Below are positions 16,376 through 26,118 of a stretch of 49,888 bases of DNA, piece by piece. Under the pieces are notes generated by a model. It saw only the letters and a list, made by a program, of their open reading frames with translations. It made no database searches and was not told where the DNA came from. The translations under genes were made by a program, and so were the position numbers. The stretch covers positions 1-49,888 of the forward strand of contig NZ_FONS01000017.1 of assembly GCF_900112985.1 (NCBI RefSeq), written 5' to 3'. The stretch comes from Pedobacter antarcticus. GTDB taxonomy: Bacteria > Bacteroidota > Bacteroidia > Sphingobacteriales > Sphingobacteriaceae. How positions within the stretch are numbered: the first letter of the stretch is position 1; the number at the start of each line of letters is the position of its first letter.

Positions 16376-16630
16376 CTATTTTAAGCGATTAACAAATTTA
16401 GTTAATTTAGATTTGTTGTTAGCTGCTTTGTTTTTATGAATTACATTTTTCTTTGCTAAACGATCTAACATAGAAATTACTTTAGGCAATAACTCCTGAC
16501 CTGATTGTCTATCTACAGAAGCACGCAATCTTTTAATAAAAGTACGAGTAGTTTTTGCCTGGTACCTGTTGCGTAAGCGTTTAGTCGCGTTAGCTCTTAT
16601 TCTTTTTAAAGATGATTTATGATTTGCCAT
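16376..16630 (-). CDS. rpsT: Small ribosomal subunit protein bS20
   Basis: The 84-residue, very basic protein matches bS20: MANHKSSLKRIRANATKRLR at the start, and the conserved IHKNKAANNKSKLTKFVNRL at the end. It binds 16S rRNA in the body of the small subunit. It is a single-gene unit with its own consensus promoter and terminator and a leader of about 80 nt. Confidence 0.97.
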   Translation of the reverse strand: MANHKSSLKRIRANATKRLRNRYQAKTTRTFIKRLRASVDRQSGQELLPKVISMLDRLAKKNVIHKNKAANNKSKLTKFVNRLK

Positions 16631-16719
16631 TTTTTAGTATAATAATATTTTATATGTAAAGGGTGGTGACTACGCCTGAATCCCCATTATCCTTATTTTA
16701 TTCTCTTTTTTTCGGACTG

Positions 16720-16751
16720 CAAATATAGAACTTAACTTTCTAAATGCAAAA
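16720..16751 (-). promoter_or_regulatory. Consensus promoter of rpsT
   Basis: On the minus strand TTTTG, 19 nt, TATATTTG is a full match to the Bacteroidota TTTG/TAnnTTTG promoter. Transcription would begin near 16713. Confidence 0.75.
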
Positions 16752-16960
16752 CGATATTATAAATAATTTTAATATTCAAATTGGAATACTGAATAAAATC
16801 GATTATTAAAGTTTCTGTTTTAGAGTCGGATACAAATATAAGGAAATAAATGCAATGGAGACTGGTCGTATACCATATTGCTATATCTGCTCTGGCGAAG
16901 CATTCTACACAGACCAGATAATATTTAGGATAAAAATCCCGGGAACAGCACCTAAAATGC

Positions 16961-16968
16961 TATTTTTG
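16961..16968 (+). promoter_or_regulatory. Putative -7 element (TATTTTTG) for purN
   Basis: TATTTTTG fits TAnnTTTG and lies about 70 nt before the purN ATG. The -33 element is not obvious. Confidence 0.4.
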
Positions 16969-17036
16969 AAAAAATGTATTTACTCAGGCGTTGTTCGAGA
17001 AACTTCTCATCACCGTATCGAGACAAATTTATTCAG

Positions 17037-17615
17037 ATGAAAAAACGCATAGCCATATTTGCCTCCGGATCCGGATCCAATGCCCAGAAAATTATGGAAC
17101 TGTTCAAAAACAATTCTGATGCAGAAATTGCAATTGTGCTGACCAACAATCCAGATGCCTACGTTTTGCAGAGGGCAGACAATTTTGAAATACCTACGCA
17201 CATTTTTGACAAAAGGGAATTCAGAGAAACCAGTACTATAGTAGACTTACTGCAGAACCTTGATATTGACCTGATCGTTCTGGCGGGATTTCTATGGTTG
17301 ATACCAAAACAACTTATCGCTGCTTATCCAGGAAGAATAATCAACATACATCCCGCCCTTCTTCCAAAATTCGGCGGAAAAGGTATGTACGGAGATCATG
17401 TACACAAAGCAGTAATGGAAGCTGGAGAATCAGAAGGCGGGATCACCATACATTATGTAGATGAAAATTATGACGAAGGAGAGTTTATCTATCAGGCGAA
17501 ATATAAAATTGACAAAAATGACAATCTGGAAATGATAAAATTTAAAGGTCAACAACTTGAACATCAACATTATCCCCGTATTGTGGAAAGTATTTTAAAA
17601 AAGATAAATAAATAA
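17037..17615 (+). CDS. purN: Phosphoribosylglycinamide formyltransferase
   Basis: PurN transfers the formyl group of 10-formyl-THF to GAR in purine synthesis. The 192-residue protein from the ATG at 17037 begins MKKRIAIFASGSGSNAQ. It keeps the catalytic Asn and His in IINIHPALLP and the Asp in HYVDENYDEGEFI. An upstream in-frame start at 16974 adds residues unlike the family, so I rejected it. purH follows 73 nt downstream. Confidence 0.96.
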   Translation: MKKRIAIFASGSGSNAQKIMELFKNNSDAEIAIVLTNNPDAYVLQRADNFEIPTHIFDKREFRETSTIVDLLQNLDIDLIVLAGFLWLIPKQLIAAYPGRIINIHPALLPKFGGKGMYGDHVHKAVMEAGESEGGITIHYVDENYDEGEFIYQAKYKIDKNDNLEMIKFKGQQLEHQHYPRIVESILKKINK

Positions 17616-17660
17616 CACTTTTTTTATGAATATGATCTGAGGATTATCGCTTAAAAAGCC

Positions 17661-17668
17661 TATTTTTG
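17661..17668 (+). promoter_or_regulatory. Putative -7 element (TATTTTTG) for purH
   Basis: TATTTTTG fits TAnnTTTG and lies about 20 nt before the purH ATG, so purH may be expressed from its own start site as well as from purN. Confidence 0.45.
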
Positions 17669-17688
17669 CGGCTCAAAATCAACACCCA

Positions 17689-19215
17689 ATGAGTCAACAA
17701 ATTAAGATCAAAAACGCTTTAATCTCAGTATATTACAAAGATGGTCTGGAACCACTTGTCCGCCTGCTAGCTTCACAGGGAGTACAATTATTTTCAACCG
17801 GTGGTACAGAACAGTTCATCAAAGACCTGAATCTGCCAGTTACAGCAGTTGAAGATCTGACCGGTTATCCCTCAATTTTGGGTGGCAGAGTCAAGACCTT
17901 ACATCCTAAGGTATTTGGTGGCATTTTAAACCGAAGAAATCTGGATGCAGACAAGGCTCAGATCAATGAATTTGAAATCCCGGAAATTGACCTGGTAATT
18001 GTAGACCTTTATCCTTTTGAGGAAACACTTAAATCAGGTGGGACAACAGAGGAAATCATAGAAAAAATTGACATTGGTGGTATCTCCCTGATCAGGGCAG
18101 CTGCCAAAAACTTTAACGATGTTGTTATTCTGGCGTCGAAAGACGATTATTCAAAACTGCACGAGCAGCTGGAAAACCAAAATGGAGAAACAACTTTAGA
18201 GCAGCGCAAAAGTTATGCAAAAAAAGCGTTCCATACTTCCTCTCATTACGACACTGCGATCTTCAACTATTTCAATACTGAAGACCCGCTAACTGTTTTC
18301 AAACAAAGTTTAAACACAGCAAAAACTTTACGTTACGGAGAAAACCCACATCAGAAAGGTGTTTTCTATGGCGATCTGGATGCGATGTTTAGCAAACTTA
18401 ACGGTAAAGAGCTATCCTATAATAACCTGGTAGATGTTGATGCAGCTGTTAGCCTAATTGACGAATTCCAGGAGCCTACTTTTGCGATCTTAAAACATAC
18501 CAATGCATGCGGTGTAGCATCAAGACAAACTATAGCACAGGCATGGAATGACGCACTGGCATGTGACCCCGTATCTGCATTTGGCGGCGTACTGATTGCA
18601 AACCGGGAAATCGACCTGGAAACAGCAACAGAAATTAACAAATTATTTTTCGAAGTACTCATTGCACCATCTTACCAGCCGGAAGCTGTAGAGCTGTTTA
18701 AAGCTAAAAAAAACAGAGTAATTCTTCAGCGTAACCCTGTTGAGCTAAGTACGAAGCAATTTAAAACTTTATTGAACGGTGTAATTGAACAAGATAAAGA
18801 CCTCATTATAGAAAACACAGATCAAATGGTTACTGTAACTGAAAAAACACCAACGCCAGCTGAGCTGTCCGATCTATTTTTCGCTAACAAAATCGTTAAA
18901 CACACGAAATCAAACACTATTGTATTTGTTAAAGACAACACTTTACTTGCAAGTGGTGTAGGCCAAACTTCAAGAGTTGATGCATTGAAACAAGCTATTG
19001 TAAAAGCAGATGCTTTCGGGTTTAGCCTAATTGGTTCAGTTATGGCTTCGGATGCATTTTTCCCTTTCCCAGATTGTGTAGAAATTGCAGCAGGAGCAGG
19101 TATAACTGCTGTTTTACAGCCAGGAGGATCAATTAAAGATGCTGACTCTGTAAATATGGCAAATGAAAAACGTATTGCTATGGTAACCACTGGAATTAGA
19201 CATTTCAAGCATTAA
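17689..19215 (+). CDS. purH: Bifunctional AICAR transformylase / IMP cyclohydrolase
   Basis: PurH performs the last two steps of IMP synthesis. The 508-residue protein has the N-terminal cyclohydrolase domain (KNALISVYYKDGLEPLVRLL, FSTGGTEQFI, KTLHPKVFGGIL) and the C-terminal transformylase domain with KHTNACGVA, where Lys and His are catalytic, and SDAFFPFPD. Its length is normal. Together with purN it forms a purine pair. Confidence 0.98.
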   Translation: MSQQIKIKNALISVYYKDGLEPLVRLLASQGVQLFSTGGTEQFIKDLNLPVTAVEDLTGYPSILGGRVKTLHPKVFGGILNRRNLDADKAQINEFEIPEIDLVIVDLYPFEETLKSGGTTEEIIEKIDIGGISLIRAAAKNFNDVVILASKDDYSKLHEQLENQNGETTLEQRKSYAKKAFHTSSHYDTAIFNYFNTEDPLTVFKQSLNTAKTLRYGENPHQKGVFYGDLDAMFSKLNGKELSYNNLVDVDAAVSLIDEFQEPTFAILKHTNACGVASRQTIAQAWNDALACDPVSAFGGVLIANREIDLETATEINKLFFEVLIAPSYQPEAVELFKAKKNRVILQRNPVELSTKQFKTLLNGVIEQDKDLIIENTDQMVTVTEKTPTPAELSDLFFANKIVKHTKSNTIVFVKDNTLLASGVGQTSRVDALKQAIVKADAFGFSLIGSVMASDAFFPFPDCVEIAAGAGITAVLQPGGSIKDADSVNMANEKRIAMVTTGIRHFKH

Positions 19216-19300
19216 TTTTTTCTCCTTGAATACAATAAAAAGATGTAGTTTTACATTATATAGTATACAGAATTTTTAATCTATAACTTATCACCTATAA

Positions 19301-20323
19301 ATGGGTTTATTTAACTGGTTCACACAAGAGGTTGCCATAGATTTAGGCACCGCAAACACCCTGATTATACACAATGATAAAGTGGTTGTTGATGAGCCTT
19401 CGATAGTAGCTTTTGACAGACAGACAAATAAGATCATCGCTATCGGCCGTCAGGCTATGCAAATGGAAGGTAAGACACACGATAATATACGTACAGTCAG
19501 ACCTTTAAAAGACGGTGTAATAGCTGACTTCAACGCTGCTGAAGCCATGATCAAAGGAATGATCCGCATGCTTAACGGCGGTAAAGGCTGGATGTTCCCT
19601 TCCCTGAGAATGGTAATATGTATTCCATCCGGTATCACTGAAGTAGAAAAACGTGCAGTTCGTGACTCAGCTGAAATTGCAGGCGCGAAAGAAGTTTACC
19701 TGATTCACGAGCCGATGGCTGCTGCTGTAGGGATTGGCATTGACGTAGAAGAACCTATGGGTAACATGATTATAGATATCGGTGGTGGTACTACTGAAAT
19801 TGCTGTAATCGCACTTTCCGGTATAGTTTGCGATCAGAGTATTCGCGTAGCCGGAGACAACTTTGACTCAGATATCGTCAACTATATTCGTCGTCAGCAC
19901 AACATTATGATTGGTGATCGTACTGCGGAAAAAATCAAAATAGAAGTTGGTGCCGCTTTACCTGAATTATCAGACCCACCTGCAGATTTCGCTGTACAAG
20001 GAAGAGATCTGATGACAGGTGTACCGAAGCAAATTACTGTTTCTTACACTGAAATCGCACATTGTCTGGACAAATCAATTTCTAAAATTGAAGAAGCAAT
20101 TTTGAAAGCTCTTGAGATTACACCTCCTGAACTTTCCGCTGACATCTATCAGACAGGAATTTATCTGACTGGTGGCGGTGCTTTACTGCGTGGTTTGGAT
20201 AAACGTGTAGCAGCAAAAACAAAATTACCGGTACATGTCGCGGAAGACCCACTAAGAGCAGTTGTACGCGGTACAGGTATAGCACTTAAAAACATCGGGG
20301 GATATAAATTCCTGATGCAATAA
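19301..20323 (+). CDS. mreB: Rod-shape actin homologue MreB
   Basis: MreB filaments guide lateral wall synthesis. The 340-residue protein has the actin-fold motifs: phosphate-1 (VAIDLGTANTLI), phosphate-2 (NMIIDIGGGTTEIAVI) and the adenosine motif (YQTGIYLTGGGALLRG). It is the first gene of the elongasome cluster mreB-mreC-mreD-mrdA-rodA. A hairpin in the 67-nt gap before mreC may lower read-through. Confidence 0.98.
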   Translation: MGLFNWFTQEVAIDLGTANTLIIHNDKVVVDEPSIVAFDRQTNKIIAIGRQAMQMEGKTHDNIRTVRPLKDGVIADFNAAEAMIKGMIRMLNGGKGWMFPSLRMVICIPSGITEVEKRAVRDSAEIAGAKEVYLIHEPMAAAVGIGIDVEEPMGNMIIDIGGGTTEIAVIALSGIVCDQSIRVAGDNFDSDIVNYIRRQHNIMIGDRTAEKIKIEVGAALPELSDPPADFAVQGRDLMTGVPKQITVSYTEIAHCLDKSISKIEEAILKALEITPPELSADIYQTGIYLTGGGALLRGLDKRVAAKTKLPVHVAEDPLRAVVRGTGIALKNIGGYKFLMQ

Positions 20324-20337
20324 ATAAAGAATAGCAT

Positions 20338-20374
20338 AAAATGTGAGTATAGCTAGAGGCTGTACTCACATTTT
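20338..20374 (+). promoter_or_regulatory. Terminator-like hairpin between mreB and mreC
   Basis: AAAATGTGAGTA and TACTCACATTTT form a perfect 12-bp stem with a 13-nt loop, followed by one more T. It lies 15 nt past the mreB stop and 16 nt before the mreC ATG, so it may act as a partial terminator or protect the mreB mRNA 3' end. Confidence 0.65.
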
Positions 20375-20390
20375 TCATAAGGAAATTAAC

Positions 20391-21230
20391 ATGCGTAACC
20401 TTTGGATCTTCATAAACAGATATAACGCATTTTTCCTGTTCATAATCTTTTTTACAGCGGGTATCATACTAACTGTAAGAAACAATGCTTATCAGCGCAG
20501 CGTAACCTTCAATTCTACCAATGCAGTTGTTGGCCAGGCTTACGAGAAACTGAACGTATTTAAGCGATATATGAACCTGGGTACTGTCAACGACAGCCTC
20601 GCCCTGGAAAATGCCAGGCTCAACACCAAAATACTAGCGATCCAAAGCTTGGATACCGCAAAAAACACCCTGGTTAAGGACACAGCAAATCATGTGCAGT
20701 ATACCTATCTCGCCGCCAGAGTTATTAAAAACTCCATTACTTTAAGAAATAATGTAATCACAATTAATAAGGGATCTGCTGATGGAATTCAGAGTGGCAT
20801 GGCCGTGATTTCTGCTGGCAGAGGGGTTGTAGGGATCATCAGAGACGTTTCAGATCATCTTGCCACTATTGAATCCCTCTTGAATAAAGATGCCAAGATC
20901 AGTGTAAGTATTAAATCTACCAACGCACTGGGTTCGCTTGTTTGGGGAGACCGTAATTCAAATTATCGTAAAGCCTACATTAAGGATATTCCAAATCATT
21001 TTAAAGTTAAATTAAAAGATACTGTCGTAACTTCCGGTTTTGGTTCATTTCCAGCTGGAATTGAAGTTGGTACGATTAGTAACAGGGGAATTTCTACCGG
21101 AGATAATTTCCTGACTATACAGATTGACCTCTTTAATGATTTCAGTACCTTGCAGTATGTGTATGTGATCAAGGATAAATTAGCACAGGAACAGAAAACA
21201 CTAGAATCAAAGTTACCAAATGAACAGTAA
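20391..21230 (+). CDS. mreC: Rod-shape protein MreC
   Basis: MreC is the periplasmic scaffold that activates PBP2. The 279-residue protein from the ATG at 20391 (MRNLWIFINRYNAFFLFII) has one N-terminal membrane helix, a short coiled coil (residues about 60-85), and the beta domains with VVGIIRDVSDHLATI and VTSGFGSFPAGIEVGTI. The longer frame from 20343 starts inside the hairpin and was rejected. Its end overlaps mreD by 11 nt. Confidence 0.93.
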   Translation: MRNLWIFINRYNAFFLFIIFFTAGIILTVRNNAYQRSVTFNSTNAVVGQAYEKLNVFKRYMNLGTVNDSLALENARLNTKILAIQSLDTAKNTLVKDTANHVQYTYLAARVIKNSITLRNNVITINKGSADGIQSGMAVISAGRGVVGIIRDVSDHLATIESLLNKDAKISVSIKSTNALGSLVWGDRNSNYRKAYIKDIPNHFKVKLKDTVVTSGFGSFPAGIEVGTISNRGISTGDNFLTIQIDLFNDFSTLQYVYVIKDKLAQEQKTLESKLPNEQ

Positions 21231-21735
21231 AATCATACTAATTAATATTTTAAGGTGGTTTATTCTGCTTTCTGTGCAGATCCTGTTACTTCGTAACCTG
21301 AGTTTTTATGATCTGGCTACTCCTTTTACATACATTCTTTTCTTACTGCTGCTCCCATTCGGTATTCCCAATCTTGTTTTATATCTAATTGCGTTCGGCA
21401 CTGGCTTAACATTGGATACATTCTTTGATACACTTGGTGTTCATACAGCAGCATGTGTTGCTCTGGCTTTTGTACGCATTTCGTTTATCTCAATTACGGT
21501 AAGCCGTGACAATTTTGACGAGCCGGAACCTACACTTGGGAATATGGGGTTTAAATGGTTTTCTCTTTACGCCCTGCTGTGCACATTCTCACATCATTTA
21601 GTTTTGTTTCTTTTAGAAGCATTCCGATTCACAGAACTGTCCTACACCCTAGCGCGGTGTTTATTAAGCGGCACCTTTACATTGTTTACTGTATTCATGA
21701 TAGAATTTATATTCTATAATAGAAAAATGCGCTAA
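21220..21735 (+). CDS. mreD: Rod-shape protein MreD
   Basis: The 171-residue protein is nearly all membrane helices, five or six of them, as expected of MreD. It has the segment LIAFGTGLTLDTFFDTLGVH. It overlaps mreC by 11 nt and its stop codon overlaps the mrdA ATG (TAATG), so translation is probably coupled. Identity rests largely on topology and position. Confidence 0.88.
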   Translation: MNSKIILINILRWFILLSVQILLLRNLSFYDLATPFTYILFLLLLPFGIPNLVLYLIAFGTGLTLDTFFDTLGVHTAACVALAFVRISFISITVSRDNFDEPEPTLGNMGFKWFSLYALLCTFSHHLVLFLLEAFRFTELSYTLARCLLSGTFTLFTVFMIEFIFYNRKMR

Positions 21736-23654
21736 TGGATAATCTGTTCAATAGAAAATATATCGTTCAGGGACTCTTTATAGTGGTTGCATTAATTCTT
21801 GTCGGCCAGCTTTTCTATATTCAGGTCGCTAGTGATCGGTATTTCTTATCAGCAAACAGCAACGTCTTAAGAAAAAAATATACGTTTCCGGCTAGAGGCG
21901 TGATCTTGGACAGGAATAATAAGGTTATCGTTCAGAATGAACCAGTATATGATCTGATGGTTACCCCAAACCTTGTCAAAGAATTTGATACACTTGCTTT
22001 CTGCAATATTATCGGCATAGATATGAAAGGATTTCATAAGCGTTTCGATAAAGCCAGAAATCAGAGCAGGTATCAGCGTACCGTCTTTGAAAAACAGCTC
22101 TCCGTACAGACATATGCTGCACTTCAGGAGAGACTTTCCCGTTTCCCCGGATTTGAAACACAAAACAGGACAGTCAGACATTACCCCGATAGTATTGCAG
22201 GACAGTTTTTTGGTTATGTAAAAGAAGTATCGGCGAAAGATATAGAAGACAGTGAAGGATACTATCGTCCAGGGGATTATATAGGTAAATCTGGTGTGGA
22301 GCGGGAATATAATGACGTTCTCAGGGGTGAAAGAGGTGTAGAGAACACGATATATAACGCCAAAAACGTACCTCAGGGAAGTTATCTGGATGGTAAATTT
22401 GATACGCTAGCTGTGTCTGGCGAGACTTTAATCTCATCACTGAATATTGACATTCAGAAGTTGGGTGAGCAGCTTATGCATAATAAAGTTGGTAGTATCG
22501 TTGCTATCGAACCTTCTACCGGAGAAGTCCTGGCATTTGTTAGCAGTCCGACTTACGACCCTAATTTGATGGTTGGCCGTCAACAGGGAAATAATTATAT
22601 GGATATCTTTCGTCAGCCGAATCGACCTTTTACAGTAAGACCACTTTCAGGTTATTATTCACCAGGATCATCCTTCAAACCGCTGGATGCATTACTTGGT
22701 CTGCAGGAAGGCGTTATAGATCCAAATACTACGTTTAACTGCCCCGGTTATTACTGGGCCGGAAATCACCAGGTTAAATGCGAACATGTTGATGGAAATA
22801 TATCTTTGCGAAAAGGTCTAGCCAGATCTTGCAACACCTATGCGTGTTATGTCTTTCAAAAGTTGATGACACAGAAGAAATTCAAGAATAAGATTGAAGC
22901 CTATGATTCCTGGGAGGCTAAAGTAAGAAAGTTTGGTTTAGGCTCGAAACTAGATCTTGATATGCCTTTTGAGAGAAAAGGCAGGCTGTTTACTTCCGAA
23001 GAATATACTAAAAGATTTGGAAAGTACTGGGGCTATACCACTATCATTTCACTGGCAATCGGCCAGGGTGAGATGAGTGCAACACCACTACAGATGGCAA
23101 ATATTATGGCTATTATTGCCAATCGTGGTTATTATATGAAACCTCACTTGATTAAAGGCATCGGAGAGAAGAAGAACGTAAGAAAAGAATACCTGACTAA
23201 AAACTATGTGGACGTCGACACCAGACATTTTGAACCTGTAATTGATGGGATGCAGGATGCTGTTAATGCTGCATACGGTACAGCAAGAGCTTCGGCTATT
23301 CCTGATATACTCTTTTGTGGAAAAACCGGAACCGTACAGAACCCGCATGGAAAAAATCACTCCGTCTTTATCGGATTTGCACCAAGGGATAATCCTAAAA
23401 TTGCAATAGCTGTAATTGTGGAAAATGCAGGATTTGGTAGTTCATATGCGGCACCTATAGCCAGTTATATGACTGAAAAATATCTGACAGGTAAACTTTC
23501 CGGTAACCGCGGAGAAAGAGCAGAATGGATGAAGAAGCAAGTTATTTTACCTGACATGCCAAAACCAAAGGTTAAATTACCGCCATATCAGGCAGACAGC
23601 GTAAAGCCAGTACCAGTTCAGCAACCAGTAAACCAATCTACATCAATTAACTAA
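21735..23654 (+). CDS. mrdA: Penicillin-binding protein 2 (elongasome transpeptidase)
   Basis: PBP2 cross-links lateral peptidoglycan. The 639-residue class B protein has an N-terminal membrane helix (IVQGLFIVVALILVGQLFYI) and the pedestal with PARGVILDRNNKVI. The transpeptidase domain holds SSFK at 312-315 (Ser312 nucleophile), SCN in LARSCNTY, and KTGT in CGKTGTVQNP. The C-terminal tail is rich in Pro and Gln. It overlaps both neighbours by the TAATG arrangement. Confidence 0.96.
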   Translation: MDNLFNRKYIVQGLFIVVALILVGQLFYIQVASDRYFLSANSNVLRKKYTFPARGVILDRNNKVIVQNEPVYDLMVTPNLVKEFDTLAFCNIIGIDMKGFHKRFDKARNQSRYQRTVFEKQLSVQTYAALQERLSRFPGFETQNRTVRHYPDSIAGQFFGYVKEVSAKDIEDSEGYYRPGDYIGKSGVEREYNDVLRGERGVENTIYNAKNVPQGSYLDGKFDTLAVSGETLISSLNIDIQKLGEQLMHNKVGSIVAIEPSTGEVLAFVSSPTYDPNLMVGRQQGNNYMDIFRQPNRPFTVRPLSGYYSPGSSFKPLDALLGLQEGVIDPNTTFNCPGYYWAGNHQVKCEHVDGNISLRKGLARSCNTYACYVFQKLMTQKKFKNKIEAYDSWEAKVRKFGLGSKLDLDMPFERKGRLFTSEEYTKRFGKYWGYTTIISLAIGQGEMSATPLQMANIMAIIANRGYYMKPHLIKGIGEKKNVRKEYLTKNYVDVDTRHFEPVIDGMQDAVNAAYGTARASAIPDILFCGKTGTVQNPHGKNHSVFIGFAPRDNPKIAIAVIVENAGFGSSYAAPIASYMTEKYLTGKLSGNRGERAEWMKKQVILPDMPKPKVKLPPYQADSVKPVPVQQPVNQSTSIN

Positions 23655-24919
23655 TGAGTACACAACAAGGCGGCCGTTTTTTCTTCAATGTAGACTGGAT
23701 CACAATTCTAATCTATATAGCCTTATGCGCAGTTGGATTTGTAAATATTTACGCGTCTATTTATAACCCGGATAATTCAACCCTGTTTAATTTCAGCAGT
23801 AATTACGGTAAACAACTCATTTTTATTATTACGGCGCTGATAGTAGGCTTCTCCATATTGCTGATGGATGCAAAGTTTTTCAGTGTCTTTTCACCAATAG
23901 TTTATGGGATAACCATGCTGTTGCTTGTAGCCGTACTTTTAGTTGGCCGAAAAGTCGCCGGAAATCAAGCCTGGATTCCCTTGGGTTCTTTCAGGCTCCA
24001 GCCTTCAGAGCTAGCCAAATTTGGTACAGCCTTATTACTGGCCAGATACGTCAGTAGCTTCAATCCTAAGTTTAGGGACTTCAAATCTATAATGTTTGCT
24101 GCATTAATCGTTTTATTTCCCTTAATGCTGATTATGCTGCAACCAGACACAGGATCTGCACTGGTATTCCTATCCTTTATGTTCCCTTTATACCGGGAAG
24201 GACTTTCGGGGTATTTTTTATTGATTTTTCTGGGGATGATCGTCTTGTTTATTGCAGACTTCCTGTTACCCATTACACTCATTATCCCGGTGATATTGGT
24301 TATTGGTGGAATATTCGTCTATCAGAACAGAAGAAAACAGAAAGTCATGTTTTCTATCATATTGACAACTATAATAGCTATCGCCTATTTATTCTTGGTC
24401 AGGGTAGCTTATGAAAAAGTATTGGAACCGCATCAACGGACAAGGATTGAGATCATGCTTGGCCAGAAAACAGATCCGAAAGGAGCAGGTTATAATGTGA
24501 TCCAGTCAAAAATTGCTATCGGCTCGGGTCAGATCACCGGACGGGGATTTCTAGAAGGTACACAAACCAAATATGGTTATGTCCCTGAACAGAGTACAGA
24601 CTTTATTTTCTCAACAATCGGTGAAGAATGGGGCTTTGTGGGCTGTACCGTCGTAGTTGCGCTCTACCTTTTTCTACTGCTCAGGTTAATTAATCTGGCA
24701 GAACGTCAGCGATCAACTTTTTCCCGGGTGTACGGCTACTGTGTCGCTAGTATTATATTCTTCCATTTCTTTATTAACATAGGTATGACTATCGGAATAA
24801 TACCGGTTATAGGAATCCCTCTTCCCTTTATCAGTTATGGAGGGTCTTCCTTATGGAGCTTTACCGTGTTACTATTTATCTTCCTGAAGCTGGATTCAAA
24901 TCGTATGGGCTTTATTTAA
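23654..24919 (+). CDS. rodA: SEDS glycan polymerase RodA
   Basis: RodA polymerises glycan strands together with PBP2. The 421-residue protein has ten or so membrane helices and SEDS motifs: LQPSELAKFG, LMLIMLQPDTGSALVF (the Asp is the key acidic position), FIFSTIGEEWGFVG and IGIPLPFISYGGSSLW. It ends the elongasome operon. Its stop overlaps by 4 nt the stop of the convergent gene. Confidence 0.96.
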   Translation: MSTQQGGRFFFNVDWITILIYIALCAVGFVNIYASIYNPDNSTLFNFSSNYGKQLIFIITALIVGFSILLMDAKFFSVFSPIVYGITMLLLVAVLLVGRKVAGNQAWIPLGSFRLQPSELAKFGTALLLARYVSSFNPKFRDFKSIMFAALIVLFPLMLIMLQPDTGSALVFLSFMFPLYREGLSGYFLLIFLGMIVLFIADFLLPITLIIPVILVIGGIFVYQNRRKQKVMFSIILTTIIAIAYLFLVRVAYEKVLEPHQRTRIEIMLGQKTDPKGAGYNVIQSKIAIGSGQITGRGFLEGTQTKYGYVPEQSTDFIFSTIGEEWGFVGCTVVVALYLFLLLRLINLAERQRSTFSRVYGYCVASIIFFHFFINIGMTIGIIPVIGIPLPFISYGGSSLWSFTVLLFIFLKLDSNRMGFI

Positions 24920-26118
24920 TGATTAAAGCGTTGCTGCAATAATTCATAAAACTGATCTGCAGTTTCCTGTTTACCTTCCCAATTATGCTTCACTGCATAA
25001 TTGTTCTGAAGAAACTGGTGGGCACTTTCCAGGTCAGGCATTTTATTAAGCAGATCAATAGCTTCTGAATATGCCAGATTGTATCCGTTGAAAAGATCCT
25101 TAATATAGCGCATCTTATCATTCAAACTTATCGCTTGCTTCAAGTCGTGAATAACCGCTTTCTTTTGTTCACTCGTCGTATTTCTGGTATTCTGGCTGGA
25201 TAGTAAATCATTCAAAGTTAGTTTAGGCGCGGTATTGTCGACATTTTCAGTTTGTTTACGCTCGAGTTCGCGACTGTCTGCCTTAACTGACTCTGGCTGC
25301 TGAAAGGATAAAGGAGTACTCAACTTCTCTCTTTCCGGAACAGATGGAGGAATGGACAGGTCGGGCTCTGTATGTTGCGCAACAGAATCCGGCAATGGAG
25401 AAGCAGGAGTTGCTGTTGAGGTATCGTGGTCAGTCTGGAAAACCTCTATCGGTCGTTCCTGAACCGGGTAATCCGTTTTCACTTCAGTTTCGACAGGCAA
25501 ATGAACTATGGGCTCGACAATAACAGTTTCCGCGGGAGTAACTGCTTCTAATGGCACTTCCTGTACCTCCGCTAATGTAAAAGCCGTTTCGGAATCAGCT
25601 GATACGAGAAAAGGCTCCGGTCCTATTTCATCATCTTCATCAGTTACAGGCTCAACCATTAAGCTATCTTTTTCACGAAGCTTTTGCTTTTGCGCAATTA
25701 TATGCTCCTCTTCTGCGCTTAGTGCCCTGTCAAATATTTCCCCTACAGCTTTTTCTTCGAAATCAAACAGATCTGCTGATGGCTTGTCATTAAGAATGAA
25801 CTCAAACTTCGACGGCTCATTGTCAGGTTTGAATATTTCCTTTTCCAGTACAGGTATAACCGGTTTGATCTCCACTGTGGAAACCTCATCCTGATTAATA
25901 TTTTCCTGCGGCTTGTCCTTATTTACAGGTGAATTCTTAGCCTTACTCATCTTCTGAAATACCTGGACATGCTCCGCTAAAAAATTAGCATTAGCCTGGA
26001 AAAGATCCAGTTCAAAGCCATTCCAGTCACGCGGGTGCTCTTCGAGATATTGGTATTGATCTGTCAACTCATTGAGTATCTGTCCGATTTTTTTGAAAAT
26101 ATCCTCCTGGTTCATCAT
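24916..26118 (-). CDS. Conserved hypothetical protein with acidic disordered middle
   Basis: I do not recognise a named family. The 400-residue protein has a short N-terminal helical part (EDIFKKIGQILNELTDQYQYLEEH), then about 220 residues rich in Glu, Pro, Val and Thr that look disordered. A folded C-terminal part follows from about residue 320 (IHDLKQAISLNDKMRYIKDLF; LLNKMPDLESAHQFLQNNYA). No signal peptide or membrane helix is seen, so it is probably cytoplasmic. The gene ends tail-to-tail with rodA, sharing 4 nt, and is divergent from tdk. A -7 match TACTTTTG lies at 26173-26166. The layout suggests a scaffold or adaptor. Confidence 0.75.
   Translation of the reverse strand: MMNQEDIFKKIGQILNELTDQYQYLEEHPRDWNGFELDLFQANANFLAEHVQVFQKMSKAKNSPVNKDKPQENINQDEVSTVEIKPVIPVLEKEIFKPDNEPSKFEFILNDKPSADLFDFEEKAVGEIFDRALSAEEEHIIAQKQKLREKDSLMVEPVTDEDDEIGPEPFLVSADSETAFTLAEVQEVPLEAVTPAETVIVEPIVHLPVETEVKTDYPVQERPIEVFQTDHDTSTATPASPLPDSVAQHTEPDLSIPPSVPEREKLSTPLSFQQPESVKADSRELERKQTENVDNTAPKLTLNDLLSSQNTRNTTSEQKKAVIHDLKQAISLNDKMRYIKDLFNGYNLAYSEAIDLLNKMPDLESAHQFLQNNYAVKHNWEGKQETADQFYELLQQRFNH

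Larger units (their letters stand above)
16631..17036. other. Intergenic region between rpsT and purN
   Basis: About 400 nt without a convincing gene. It holds the rpsT promoter (16720-16751, leftward) and a candidate purN -7 box at 16961. A short open frame at 16855-17040 overlaps the purN leader and has no recognisable protein character. Confidence 0.5.

Noticed and set aside
16855..17040. Possible 61-codon gene before purN
   Set aside because: It overlaps the purN leader, contains the purN -7 box and has no protein-like features.
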